Of a stretch of 64,000 bases of DNA, positions 47,601-59,500 are shown piece by piece (positions within the stretch are counted from its first letter, which is position 1; every line of letters starts with the position of its first letter). The DNA is from Actinomortierella ambigua (Eukaryota > Mortierellomycota > Mortierellomycetes > Mortierellales > Mortierellaceae), in assembly GCA_016098155.1 (NCBI GenBank), contig JAAAJB010000067.1, forward strand, positions 1-64,000. Reading direction: 5' to 3'. The notes beneath the pieces are model-generated. The model saw only the letters and a list, made by a program, of their open reading frames with translations, was not told where the DNA came from and made no database searches. A program made the position numbers and the translations under genes.

Positions 47601-50390
47601 GACACGGACAAGGCCAAAAGTGGATCATACTTGGCAGGCAACAACGGTGACGAACCACAGACTGGCACCCTTCAGGACTTGATTCAGCAACAGCCGACGC
47701 TCAAAGGGTTAGTAAGGCAGCAGAAGGACAGTTGTGATGTGCCACAAGACGTTCCAGTGAGGTCGTACTATGCCAGCCCCAGTCCCATCAATCCAGGCCA
47801 GACAATCAAGTTCAGCACCTACATTGACGATCCAGCGTCGGACATTCTGTTTGAGATCTCAAAGCAGCCAAATTTGCCGCTCCTGTTCACGACCCTGAAT
47901 GTTTGGGAGGGCTTTATGAATATGTACTGGCGAGCGGACCATGGGCTAACCGACAACACATGGGATGGCAACTCCTCGACCTCGTCTCCCTGGCCAGCAG
48001 ACTACAAAAAGTCTCCGTTGGACGGGCCAGTAATCACGGACCAGGGGGCTCTCAACACCAGCCAGCTATATAGCCGATGGTCGCGGTACTCAGGGCTCGA
48101 CTCCAGTGTATCAATGTCAGCCATCCGGACGAATGAATCACAGATTCGCTTCTATGCCAACGACCCTCGCCGATTCTCTGGATACTACGTTTATTCGTTG
48201 ACGAACACACACGACACCCACATCACGTTCTCGATTCAAGTGACGCCACTCGAGCACTCGCCCCCAACAGTGAACGAGAAGGGCAACGGCTTCAGTATGA
48301 CGATGCTGGCGTTTTTCATGGCGGGCTTCATTCTTGCAGTCATTCTACTGGTCCTTCTGGCACGCAAGATCCGGAGGTTGATCGAGGAGCGGGACCAATC
48401 GCATCAGGCTGCTGAGATGCTCCGTGCCATGGACGACGATGACGATGACCAAGCCAGTGGACATGGCGACGGTGGTCGTGGAGGTGCAACAGCTATTGAG
48501 ATGAATGGTCTTCGACTACGCAAGAAGCCACTTTATCGGGTTGTCGTTGGCGTTCAGGACCTCACTCAGGTGGACAAAAGTCACCTAGAGCAGGCAAAAG
48601 GCTTTCGACAGCGGAAAAAGGCATCTTTCGCAGCCTTCAAAGATGACGCGCTGGCGCAGTCACTATCATCATTACGGTCACCAACCAGGTCCAACTCTAT
48701 AACGAGTCCGCCCACACGACACAAGTCGATCGCCCAGGCAGGGAGAGCTAGGACGGAGCCTGCTGTTTCGTTTGAGCAGCTGCCGATGCCTGATGATGGG
48801 CATGTAGAAGGGCTTGCCGTCAGGAATGCAAGTGATGGCCAGGATCCCGCAAAGGAGGAGAAAACGTCGGTTGTTGGAATGCTGTCACGTTCGTTGAGCC
48901 GGCGCCTGAGCCGCAATTCCCCGACCCGGAGAGAAGATGAGTCTGGTATTGCACCAGAAGACAGACCGACGCAGCTTTCTCGCAACTCATCTACGACCGG
49001 CTGGAACCTCAACCCCGCAGGACGCGTGGCCTCGCTCCGGCGCACTCGGGAGGAACTTCGTGTTCGCAAAGAAGAACGAGAGGGACTCACGGGTTCTGGA
49101 GATGAGGGCAAAGACGAGTTGTATGGAGCACGAGGCCACAGCTCGGAGAGCGATCGGGGTATTGTGGATCTCAGCCAACTGCCAAAGGGACCACATCATC
49201 GACCACCACCCACACGCCCAAAGCTGCCCACGGATGATTTGTCCAATGTCTACCGCAGGAGGAACCCAGCTAGGGTCCAGCCCATTTCGATTGAGCCGAT
49301 CCCATTTCATGGCGGCCTTGTGCCACGGACACATGCCAACTTGCAGCGGTACCAGCGTCACCTACAGCGTCAACATGCCTACGAGGAGCGATTGCGACGC
49401 GTGGCATCTCCTCCCTCAGTAGCCTCTTCAACCGCCGCCACAGGCAGGGTCACTCGACGACTGCAGCCCCCTCCAGGACCACAGCGGTCGACCACTTCAC
49501 TGAACTCTACATCGTCGCTTCAAGGCCTACGCCACTCACTCTCACGGACTCTTCTTCGCTCACTAGCCAACAATGCGAACGGCTCCCGAGAAGACGGGTC
49601 ACGTGTTTCCTTTGATGCCTCTGTAGGCGGCGTCGCAGGATCGACAACCTCAGTGACGGACAAGGAAGAAACGGCGCGTCGACTCCGCCAGGTCAAATCG
49701 TCGGATTCGTTACGCCAGGTTCAGAGGGCAGCGAGCATTATGTCGGGACGGAACTATCCTGCTGCTGCGCGACGCGATAGCAGTCGATCGAATCTAGCGT
49801 TGAAAACGCCCTTGTCCGGTGCAGGGACGAAGGAGTTTGCAGACCATAGTCTTTCTGGATCGCCACCGCGAGACAAGATAACCGCGGAGATGGGTACCGA
49901 TAGGAGTGAGCAAAGTCGTGTCGCCAATGCCACGGCCGCCAAGGACCACAGCCGTCACCCTTATAGTCACTCACCACCGCGAGCCGCGACAACAGATGTC
50001 GAACGAGTGCGAATTCCTCGCATGACAGAGCAAGGACGAGAGATGGCCATCTTGCGACATTCGTCGAGTAAGCAACAGCAAGAATTTGAGCCAGGACCTC
50101 TTGTGGCTGTCAACATTCTGATTGTATTCCCTGGAGATGAAGGATCGCGACGGGTGATGCACCAGGGCGAGTTGGAGGCCAGACAAAAGGCAAAGAAGTT
50201 TGACAAACTGCAACAACAGCAGCAACAGAGCAGTGGCATGGATGATACCCTGTACGATAGCGAACGACGACTACCACCCATGGCGATCGGAACAACATTC
50301 TTGCCAGACCCCGTTCGCTGGTGGGCGCATCGCGCCTACCAGCACAAGGACCAGCGAAGACAGGCACGTCAGGTCCAGAAGACCTTGTAA
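44655..50390 (+). CDS. attractin/MEGF8-like receptor: CUB, EGF, kelch, PSI, one membrane span, long tail
   Basis: Six exons: 44655-45165, 45265-45535, 45683-45870, 46015-46110, 46236-47399 and 47515-50390, giving 1,701 residues. All junctions are GT-AG and in phase. An N-terminal signal (LLLWTIVLLASCLRAG) is followed by a CUB domain around residues 198-324 (WTVQTVNDTSGRY, MDYLTLYDGDDTGSPV, SPGGYGFTAQWSS) and one EGF-like module (CDVCVGAGTGTCNNFKCQC, then IGKRDGPVC). A six-bladed kelch propeller contains LYIFGGMYV, LYVFGGTDKEG, IYYFGGTTNQT, VVMFGGMIPYG and FIFGGFDGQD. A PSI domain (WCSMYDDCMYCNRKPYC) and a membrane helix near residues 1004-1028 (MLAFFMAGFILAVILLVLLA) come next. The ~670-residue cytoplasmic tail is Ser/Arg/Pro-rich, with VAVNILIVFPGDEG near its end. 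Attractin and MEGF8 act with E3 ligases on receptors in animals; the fungal role is unknown. Confidence 0.88.
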
Positions 50391-50427
50391 CATATTCATC
50401 TCACTCTATTTCCTTCCCAACCATACC

Positions 50428-50433
50428 AATAAA
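50428..50433 (+). terminator. polyadenylation signal AATAAA of the attractin-like gene
   Basis: A canonical hexamer lies about 38 bases after the stop codon. Confidence 0.55.
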
Positions 50434-50568
50434 TTTTCATGATCTCGAAAAATCAATGTATGGTGATGAGGGGGCTCAGATCACCCACACCATCAGTCCC
50501 CTTCCCATGGCTGGACCCACGGGTCTTTTTTTTTCCTCTTTCTGTTTCAATTATTGCAAAGGATGCCT

Positions 50569-51997
50569 CTAGTCTCGACGTTGTGGGGTTGGGTATCTAT
50601 CGGGATTGAGGACAAAGGCGACGCCACGTTGGTTCGACCGAGAGACCTCTCTGGCCTGAATGAGCACGCCCAAGTATTCGTTGCAACGCTGTCGTGTCAC
50701 GCCTGAGACCGCTGTCAAGTCCGGTAATGCCTGTCCTTGCTCATGCTCCTCCAGTGAGGCCATGATCGCTACGAGCACACTCCGGTGCGGCTCTTCTCGG
50801 TACTTGAGTGGCAATCGGTCCAACATCCGCTTCATCACTACCCGACCCTTCACCTTGCGTACTTGGCCAGCCACGCCTACGCGCGATGTAGATACCATAT
50901 TTGATGATGAGGAGGAGGACGAGGGTAGGGCTCTGCCCGTGCGTGCCCGCATCGCACCAGATTGTTGTTGGGTGGAGGAAGAAGATGGTGTGACGGGGCG
51001 GATCGGCCGTGACAAGCCAGGACGCGAGCTCGGTCTTCCTTGGGTAGCCCCTCCAGTGCGCGGGATTCGACTCCTCGAAGAAGATGCAAAGGGCGACGAG
51101 TTGTCTGCCTCGAGTCGTCTTTGTGCCGCCAGTTGCCGTTGGTGCTCTTCCATGGCGAGACGTTCCTGTTCTCTTCTCTCTGCCACTCGCTGCTGCTCCA
51201 ACTCGAACTGTTGCTGTCGGATTCGTTCCAGTTCCTTTTGTTGCTCCTGCATTAGTTCCATTTCTAGCAAATAGTGATAAAGGGAAGAGGCGTCAGCCGG
51301 AGGGGGGGGGGAGCGATGAGAAAGGAGCTTCTTCCACAAAGAAACAAGATTATGGAGGCAGTGAATGCAAACATAAAAAATAGTGCTTAAAAAAACGCGC
51401 TTTACCTCGCTCGCGTTGTTCTTGTCGCTCAAAAGATTCCTTGGTGGGTGCCTCTGTCCACTCAATGTTGGACGCATTCATCTTGAGTCCAAAGAGCAGC
51501 GCGCCAAAAGACTCGTTAAAGTTGGCCAAGTCCATGTGGATTGTGGCCACGGCCGTCATCTTGTCCACAAGTTGGTTCATCGCGTCGCACAACCGGTCGA
51601 GTGGCTGGTCATCCAGCATCACTGCTGTGGACAAACTCGCTTTTGCCCCTGTGGGTCCAGAGTCCATCGTTGCATATCCACTCATGCCCTTTACTACTGT
51701 TGCTGCTGCTGTTGCTGCTGATTCGGGTCCGGAAGAGGCTTCGCCACTGCTGTTCAGCTCGCCACCTCGTCGACTGTCGGACCACGTCTTGTCAAACCCC
51801 GGGAATGAGGTTGGCGCTGATGTGACGCCCTCCGCTGCATCTCTCCTCATCGACTGCCTCCATGTACCCAATTCTGATCCTTGTCCATTCGCATTAGTGG
51901 TGGCCCCAGTCCCCAGAGAGCGCCTGAAGAGCATGGAAGGCAAGATGCGCGACTTGCGCCTTGGAGTTTTGCTCCCATCCATGAGAAAGTCGGTCAT
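50569..51997 (-). CDS. DAM1: DASH complex subunit Dam1 with extra C-terminal winged-helix-like domain
   Basis: Two exons, 51997-51406 and 51263-50569, giving 428 residues. The Dam1 signature lies near residues 128-184: DDQPLDRLCDAMNQLVDKM, then HMDLANFNESFGALLFGLKM, NASNIEWTEAP. Dam1 is a subunit of the ring-forming fungal DASH complex that couples kinetochores to microtubule ends. Directly after it a charged Gln/Glu/Arg coiled coil runs from about 198 to 248 (QQKELERIRQQQFELEQQR), followed by a Ser/Arg/Pro-rich linker. Residues 333-420 then look like a separate folded module: KVKGRVVMKRMLDRLPLKYR, HRSVLVAIMASLEE, LTAVSGVTRQRCNEYLGVLI and RGVAFVL, helices then a beta hairpin. Known Dam1 proteins have an unstructured tail there. 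The promoter is shared with the divergent F-box gene. Confidence 0.8.
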
Positions 51998-52342
51998 GTT
52001 GGTGGACGTGGAAACGATGTGCTGTGATCGATGCGCGAGGTCTCAGAGGTCGGTAGTAGAGCAGTCACTTCGCTCGCTCGCCGGGCTCACTGTGGATGTG
52101 TCTTTACAACTTGTGTGGAAGGTCCTTTGGTCGCATGAGAGGATAAGGGCCCCATCCCTTCGTTCAGAGTGCACGTTAGTGACTCAGTGTTATTCATCCG
52201 CTACAACGTCGACCTTTGCGCCTATTTTTTTTTTCGGTTGCACCCCAAGTGGCGGCTGAAAGTTGCACAGGCATCGCAGAGTTGCACTGACCCTCGCATA
52301 TTTATTCGCTCCTCCACTCTCCATTGGACATCAAATTCTCGA
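51998..52342. promoter_or_regulatory. divergent promoter, DAM1 / F-box gene
   Basis: These 345 bases lie between two divergent start codons. A TATTTAT element lies at about 52299-52305, roughly 40 bases before the F-box start. No transcription-factor site is confidently recognised. Confidence 0.45.
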
Positions 52343-54061
52343 ATGAGCTTGCAACCCGGTCCATTGCAGCCCTACGGTGAGGCGACTCCTAGTCCACCAC
52401 CCCGAACAACCAACTCAAAACCCGTCGATGACTGCGAGAGCAACCCTGTGCCTCCGCTCTGTCGGACGGATCAAGTAGGGCTCGCAACTCTGCCGCCAGA
52501 GCTGCAGCTCGAGATTGCTATGCACTTGCGTTGGCCAGACATATCCTTTGCAGCATCCTCCCTAAATCCGACTCCGTTCACCTTACACCTTCACCCACAC
52601 ACTCTACAGCACTCCCCTCCTTCGTCCGAGCGACACCTGCTCAAGCTTCGGCTCGTCAGTCGCGACCTCGGCAACCTCGTCGCTCTCTCGCCATCCTTTT
52701 GGCACGAGATCCACTTTAACAGGAGGACCTATCTTCGACCGCTATCGTTATCATCTTCTTCATCTTCTTCATCATCATCGCCTCTGCGTCTTGTGATGAG
52801 ACCTTCGCATGATCATAGCACAGCCCCGCCCCCGCGGTCTTTCCACGGCATCGACTCGGACGCCAACATTGTGCAGGCCCATCCTCAGAGCTGGGTCAGT
52901 GCAGTGTCACAGCAGCCAAGCGAAAGGAAAGCTCATCTCGATGGCACAGAAGGACCAATATCGTCTATCGTCCCTAAATCGCTGGATGTCCTTTGGCATG
53001 AAAGGACAACATCATTTATTCAATTCATGAGACACCTCGCCTCTATACCCGAGACAGCAGAGGGCGTGCACCAAGTGATCGTTGAGGATATTGCCGACGA
53101 GACTTTGGTCCAAGCACTCTGGAAGGTGCTTGTCGGCATGCCTGATCTCAAGGAGTTTAGTTTGAAGTGGTCTTTTGGTTTTGTGTCCTTGCTGGGTCAG
53201 GTGTTGCTACCGATGGGGGAAAGTTCAAACGAAGGAGCGACGCCACATCAGCAGCAGCAGTTCCATGGGATGGCGCCACCGTGGCGCCATCTCACGCGCT
53301 TGGATCTGACAGGGTCGGTCCTGCTACGTGATATCCGAGGTATACGCGATGTGATGCCAGCCTTGACGGAGGTGGTCCTTGAGGGCTGTCACGGCATTGA
53401 TGACTTTCGACCTTTGGTGCGGGTTGGTTACTTTGCCAATGGGTTCTCTCAACACCAACCAAGTAAGGTGTTCGAGGAAAACGGTCTTCCCCAAAGGTCC
53501 AACTTGCAGACCCTAGTCCTATCGCAGACGAAGCTGGACGACAGTGATCTGATTGAACTCGTAACATTCTCGCCAAACCTCCGTGAGCTCCGACTCGAAC
53601 AGTGTTATAAGCTGACCATTGTTTCTCTGATCGCCCTTGGTGTACGCCTGACAACATCAACATCAACGACAACAACAACAGCACCACCATCAACAATACC
53701 GTCTCCGCCGCCTCTGCCACACCTGCACCCTTCTGGACAAGCATCAGGCCCTCCAGCTACTCCGCCCTGCGACCAGCACAACAACTCTACACTTACCACC
53801 ACGACGACGACCACCACCACCAATCCCAACGTCCCAGCGGTCTCCATCTGCCCAAATCTCCGGGTCCTGTCACTCAAGGGCTGCTGGGACCTGGATGATT
53901 ACGGGGTGCGCGCTTTAATCGGTTGCCCACACCTGGAGATGCTCAATATCCGCGGCCTGCGCCGTGTGCGCGAGGAGACGATCGACTGGCTGCACAATCA
54001 AGGCGTCCCATTACGCAAGGCCTTGGGTCCACTTGGGCATTGGCGTCATTTTCAAGCCTGA
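52343..54061 (+). CDS. F-box and leucine-rich-repeat protein
   Basis: Single exon, 572 residues. An F-box-like segment near residue 55 (LATLPPELQLEIAMHLRWPD) and LLKLRLVSRDLGNLVALSPS, then FWHEI, is interrupted by a low-complexity insert. The C-terminal half has leucine-rich repeats: LTRLDLTGSVLLRDI, LTEVVLEGCHGIDDFRPL, LQTLVLSQTKLDDSDLIEL, LRELRLEQCYKLTIVSLIAL, LRVLSLKGCWDLDDYGVRAL and LEMLNIRGLRRVREETI. This is the FBXL architecture; such proteins present substrates to SCF (Skp1-Cul1) ubiquitin ligases. Ser and Thr homopolymers (from TCT/TCA and ACA/ACC repeats) separate the parts. The substrate is unknown. ATG 52343 was taken because the upstream frame lacks an ATG and a TATA-like element lies just before it. 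Confidence 0.8.
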   Translation: MSLQPGPLQPYGEATPSPPPRTTNSKPVDDCESNPVPPLCRTDQVGLATLPPELQLEIAMHLRWPDISFAASSLNPTPFTLHLHPHTLQHSPPSSERHLLKLRLVSRDLGNLVALSPSFWHEIHFNRRTYLRPLSLSSSSSSSSSSPLRLVMRPSHDHSTAPPPRSFHGIDSDANIVQAHPQSWVSAVSQQPSERKAHLDGTEGPISSIVPKSLDVLWHERTTSFIQFMRHLASIPETAEGVHQVIVEDIADETLVQALWKVLVGMPDLKEFSLKWSFGFVSLLGQVLLPMGESSNEGATPHQQQQFHGMAPPWRHLTRLDLTGSVLLRDIRGIRDVMPALTEVVLEGCHGIDDFRPLVRVGYFANGFSQHQPSKVFEENGLPQRSNLQTLVLSQTKLDDSDLIELVTFSPNLRELRLEQCYKLTIVSLIALGVRLTTSTSTTTTTAPPSTIPSPPPLPHLHPSGQASGPPATPPCDQHNNSTLTTTTTTTTTNPNVPAVSICPNLRVLSLKGCWDLDDYGVRALIGCPHLEMLNIRGLRRVREETIDWLHNQGVPLRKALGPLGHWRHFQA

Positions 54062-54118
54062 GCCCCCCCCCCCATTTACGCACACCCCACACACGCTACG
54101 AGGTGTACGTCCTCACAA

Positions 54119-54124
54119 AATAAA
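54119..54124 (+). terminator. polyadenylation signal AATAAA of the F-box gene
   Basis: A canonical hexamer lies 58 bases after the stop codon. Confidence 0.5.
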
Positions 54125-54289
54125 AGGAAAGCTAGAAAGAGAGCAAAGACAGAGAAATACCGTAAAATAAAAATAGTAAACAGCATGTGTTTAATGCTGA
54201 AGGTGCGAGTTAGGAAAACAAAAGAAAGCAAGAGAACGGACGGGGGTATTCTTCGGCAAAAGCAGTGAAGTTGAGGACAAGCAGGGATA

Positions 54290-55794
54290 TCAAACAGCAA
54301 TAAGTTGCAGCTGGCTCTTGCGCCAGTTCCAATACTTGGCTCGAATAGTGTCCACTTTGTCAGCCAGCATGGTCACCGAAGCCCTGGCTTTCTCCAGTGC
54401 TTCCGCATTGGTGGATGCTTCATCCCTGGATCGCTTAGCCTCCTCCTCATAAATGTCCACGAGCGTCGAGTGAACAAAGGGCGAGAAGTTGGCGCGCGGC
54501 TGTTCAATCAATGTCTCGCAGAAAACCTTCACCTCCGAAATAGGGTGCTTGACCTTGTTCAGAATTCTAATGAATAGGAGAGGAAATGAGATAGAGAGAG
54601 AGAGAGAGCAAAAATTAGACAGTGGTCTTAAGAGACCTTATCTCATGCCAGCTTGTCATTCTAAAGCCTCCATATTTTGAAGGTACCCTGTGAGATAAAC
54701 CCATGGACTCTCGTTGTTGGGCGTTCTTTCGATCTTGGATTTTGCGTAGCTACAGGGGTTGAGAGGATTGTTCAAAGTGCAATTAGATGTCTGATCTCCA
54801 AGAGGCGTTCTCCAATTCAGCTCGTAATCCATAAAGTCACATACTTGATCTCACGCTCGATCACCTCCTCTGTCAAATCCTCAGGGCCTTCAGAGACGAT
54901 GTAGAAGCGCTGGTTCCAGGCAGAGTTATTGCGAACGTCCACTGTGATGAGATCCTCGAGGTACGAAAACTCGTTCTTCCACCAGGGGCCATGTCCGAAA
55001 TGACGCAATACCCACTGGCGGTACGACCATGCATGATAGTTTTTCGAGTCCTCACGCAGGGCTTCTGCAATGAAATCAAGCTCCTTCTTCACCAAGGTGT
55101 TGAGATGTTCTTGGAACGCGGTGGGAAGAGTGCTGTAAGGTGGAATGACCACCGAATTTCCTGGGGATCTCGATTTTTTCTCTGTTTCCGCCGGGGAGGA
55201 AGAGGTATCGATGCCTTCGCTTGCGAGAAGCTTGCCCGATAGGTGGTCCACCACGACTTGACGGTGATGCCAGATTTGATATGATTTGAGGTGTTCAATC
55301 GCCATCTCGCCATTCCATTCCAGCTCCTCGGTCATATCTTTGTCCAAAGCCTTCAACAGCGTTTGACGGTAATACCTAAGTGAAAATAAAAAAAAAAGAA
55401 AAAAAAGAGGTGAGCTACGATTGCCTCGGACTTGGATTGACGACGCCTAGGGAATAAAATATGTGCAGGTATTGTTTTTACCAGACAGTGTAATGAGAAG
55501 GACTGAGCTCGATAATCATCTTGGTGAGCTCCAGAGCACGCTCACTTATTTCATTTTTTTGGGTCAGAGCGCGCAAGTAGCCCATGGCAGTGGAATCTAT
55601 TAGTATTAGAGGCACAAGCTCATTAGTGCACACGCGCTAATTAGCAGCATGTTACTCCACCTCCTGAAACATATGAACATACATTCCTCGCTATATGCGA
55701 TGGGTACAAGCGGGTTAGGGCCGTCATCTTGCGGAACAGGAGTGACATCGGCCCATTGTTGGGACTCAAAGAACGAAGCTTCAGTGTCAGACAT
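54290..55794 (-). CDS. RAM2: protein farnesyltransferase/geranylgeranyltransferase-I alpha subunit
   Basis: Five exons, about 55794-55683, 55596-55481, 55375-54845, 54749-54687 and 54566-54290, giving about 365 residues. It is the shared alpha subunit that, with different beta subunits, prenylates CaaX proteins such as Ras and Rho. PPTA repeats are clear: HYTVWYYRQTLLKALDKD, SYQIWHHRQVVVDHL, DSKNYHAWSYRQWVLRHFG, NNSAWNQRFYIVSEG and NNESPWVYLTG. The C-terminus (STLVDIYEEEAKRSRDEAS, TIRAKYWNWRKSQL) matches the family. The Trp of TVW is split across the second intron. By my count exon 2 is one base too long to hold frame, so one of its edges may be misplaced by a base. A poly-acidic/Ser insertion (SSSPAETEKKSRSPG) lies between repeats two and three. 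Divergent from ITFG2 across 759 bases. Confidence 0.92.
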
Positions 55795-56553
55795 GACTGA
55801 TGAATGCGTGAATGAGTTGTGGAGGGGAATGTGAAGGAGGGTTCGGCGCGCGCCCTCAAAATATCTGAGTTTTTGTACGTTAAAAGTGCTTCACACTTCA
55901 CACAGAGAAAGATGCCATCTTGGTGAGTGTCCAGCAGACCCGTTCTGGGACGCCATCGTTGTCGAGTCTTCGGCTTGTTGCTGTTCGCTTCCCTACACCT
56001 CCTTGACCATGTGGTGGAGCTATCCACCAGTCATCACATTCTTTACTCGCGTAGGGCTGAGAAGGAGAACAACGGAAGCGAGTCTTTAGAGACTTTGTAG
56101 ATAGATTCTTTTATAATCCGCCATCGATTTTGCTTCGTTTTCGTCTTCGATCACAAGGAACACCTACATAACACTGGACAGGCGCCTTTTATCTCCTCAG
56201 TGCATCCTGGGACGGATCCCTTATTCTTCATGGGACCTTGCAATTGCGTTCAACTCTAACGCGTGCAACGAGAATCTGGTCTTGTGTAGTGATCAATGGT
56301 GCCTCGGTGCTATTGCGCACTGTCAAATACATACGAGACAAAGGTATATCGAGTAGTACTAAAGCTTGCTTCTGTCTCTCCATCCTTTGCCCCAGAATAC
56401 GGTCACCCCATTTTCTAAGTGAGTATTCTGCACTCAAGCTTCCAGCAGAGCAAGTGTGACTTGCTGGGGAGCAGAAATAGAGGGGATTGTCATTCGCCAG
56501 GGTTTTGGATTTGAAGCTCCTCTCGCACAAAAGTCCCTTCACATCCATCTGAG
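55795..56553. other. divergent intergenic region RAM2 / ITFG2
   Basis: Mixed sequence without strong microsatellites. A 106-codon antisense frame (56228-56548) ends next to the ITFG2 start but has no recognisable motif. Confidence 0.45.
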
Positions 56554-59500
56554 ATGCCTTCCATTCGTCATGTGTCGCTCGTGCAGAAGCTGAGGTGGCA
56601 TGTCACGGGCAACATCTCTCCTACAGCATTCGCTATTGGCGACGTGGACGGCAATGGAGTAAGGACATGAGTCGTCACTACTGACCGACGAACCTAATCA
56701 GGCGACTAGCGAGACTGACAGTACAGGTGTTGGCTCGTTCTTCCCGTTTTCTGTACGCAATAGGACAATGAGTTTGTCATTGGCAACCTCGTCGGAGAGC
56801 TATTCGTTTTTAAGGGCAACCATCCGGAAGGATTACCATGGCTGACCTGCAAAGGCCTTGGAACTGTATGAAACTGCATTTTAGCTGTACAATGGAGATG
56901 TCTTGGGCCTGTATTGTAATCCGCGTATGTCTCGCTTACTCTGTCGCTCTCTTTCGCTCACTGTCTGGCGGAGGTCCAATAGATTACCGCCGTGGCAATA
57001 GGTGATATCCGCAACTGGGGCAGGAATTCGGTAGTGGTCATTAGTGCAGAAGGACTATGCCATATTTTTGATATCTCGGGAATCGAAGACGACCCCCACA
57101 TCCAGGTGCAACATGGTGGAGACGGTCATGGCAGTGCCGTTGGAGATATGGCGGGATCCGGGCGACAGCTCACAGTACCGGCAACACCCAACCTGCGACC
57201 CGTTCCTGATCATCATCACCATAACCGTTATCATGGTCAGCATCATAATCATCACCATCACCAGAGCCATCACAGCCAGTCGCTTGCGCACGCTACACCT
57301 CCAGTACCCCACTATGCAGGAGGCTTGCAAGGTAGTGCGACCCCGCGCCAAAACTCTACCCATTCATCTTTCCACCAACACACAGTGTTTATGCCATCGT
57401 CATCATCTACTACGCCGATTCACACACCAAGCATTGGATCCAATAGTCGGCGCGGTTCGGAAGCTGCCTCAGGTCCTGGTAGTGCAGGTGCTACAGGCTC
57501 TACCATGGCAGGTTCGGCGCGCACAACGTCTGCCATGCTTGCCGGACTTATAGGAACGCCTTTGCCTACAACAACAACATCATCGACTCTGCTGACCTCC
57601 ACGGCATCCTCTTCCGTTACAGTGACAGCTGGGGCCCATCCCCCATCCCTCACAGCAGGACCACACCTTGGCGGACAACACTCTCCACAGATCGCGCATC
57701 AGCATACAGGGCGAAGCATCAACTCCAGTTCGAGCACGACACCCCTTCTACGACCTCAGTTAGTAGTGATGCCAGCCTCCTCACCTGCGTTAAATGGTCA
57801 GTCAGGCAACCTCTCGCCGTCCACATCGACGCGTGCAGCCACAATCGCGACGATGCCACATTCATCCTCTCTGCAGAGCCAGCACCAGCAGCTACCACCC
57901 CATCCATACTCATCCGCCCAACAGGCTGGGTCTTCACAACACCAGCAACCACAACCACTGTCCCAGCAGGCACAGCAAAGAGGATCCATTAGTTTCGCAA
58001 ATGCATCCAGGGCGTCAAGCCCCGGTGTCGTCGTTGGCTCCGAGACACCTCGCTGGCGGTTCGTGAACGGTCGACGTGTTCTTGAGAAACCTAATCTGAC
58101 GCTTCCTGTCCCCGTCAACATTAATCGTGCTCAGATTGCAGACATTGGTAAGTGACACCACGTACACGCGACATTTGTGAACTTGACTAAACTGGGTGAA
58201 TTGTTTCATTCTGTCTTACTTTCATTTGTTCGCTGACGATCTCTGTGACGAATTAGATGGCGATGGGATAAACGAGCTGGTACTAGCGCGCACAGATAGG
58301 ATCCTCCACTCGTACGCTCTTCATGTGGGCCGGGCTCCATCACCACCTCTGGCAAATCAAAATGGTGGCGTTGGCCACTCTCGCAAGAGCACGATGGCGT
58401 CAGTTTCTACCACACGTCAAAACACCTCCGGAACGACAGGAGCGGCAGGAGCAGAGACAACAGCAGGTGGCCATCATCCAACCCCATCACTCACAGGATC
58501 TCATTCAGAAGGCACTCATGCGCTCAACTTTATGAGGCTGCTGAGTCGTACTAGCTCCATCTCGACCCTCGACAGCAATGGACTCTTGTCACCTGTCGAA
58601 GAGCGCCGTGAGACGACCATTCACTATCCTTCGATTACATCTGCAGGGCGTGCGTATGCTACCATGACTGGCGTTAGTCCGGGAGCGTCAGTTGGCAGCG
58701 AGCAACAACAGCAGTCATCGTCCTCGATGAACAAGTCATCGCAGCAGCAGCAGCCACCAGTGGTGGCGTCGAGGCTGATTCTCGTGGAGAAGAAGCGATG
58801 GGCGTTGGATGGCCAGATCCACTGCCTATCCGTGTCGACAGACAGCGAGACGGGGATGCCACTGCTTCTGATTGCGCAACCGGGGCTAAACTTTGTGATG
58901 ATTGACCACAAGGGTACCATTATCAGGCCGCCAAACCAGGTTGTACGGGACACAAAATCACTGAGCAATCTCGGTGCACCGGATACGCCGACAAAGTCTC
59001 TTGGCAGTGGGGATGTCGCGACGGATATTGTCTGCGCCACCTATTACGAGGGCCACAACGGCAGTGGGAAGCCGAAGAACGTGATTGGCTTGATGTCTAT
59101 GGATGGTGTGCTGGCGCTTCATGACATGAAGCAGCAAACGGCACGAGTGCATGACCTGGATTCAACACACAAGATTTTTGGATTCTCCAAGCTCAATTTT
59201 GAAAGACGGCAACAGCAGGCGCATGAAAATCATCAGCATCACCATCATTCACGACGGCATCAGCATCCACGAACCAAAGGAGGGGACAAGGCTGATCGCG
59301 ACCCGTTTGATCTTTCGGACTCATCCGACTCGGACGATGATGATGACGTCCATGGTGGCTATGGTAGGAGTGCGGAGCGACTGTCGAGTCTGAAATATTC
59401 TCCGCGTCACCGGCGTGAATATGAGCGACTCAAGAAGCGGGCGAAGCAGCAGCAACAACAAGGAGGCGCACTGATCGACCAGATTCTCGAGGACGACGAG

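Noticed and set aside
56228..56548. 106-codon antisense frame just upstream of ITFG2
   Set aside because: Composition is passable, but there is no motif, and it lies in the promoter/leader space of a well-supported gene; chance length is not unusual.
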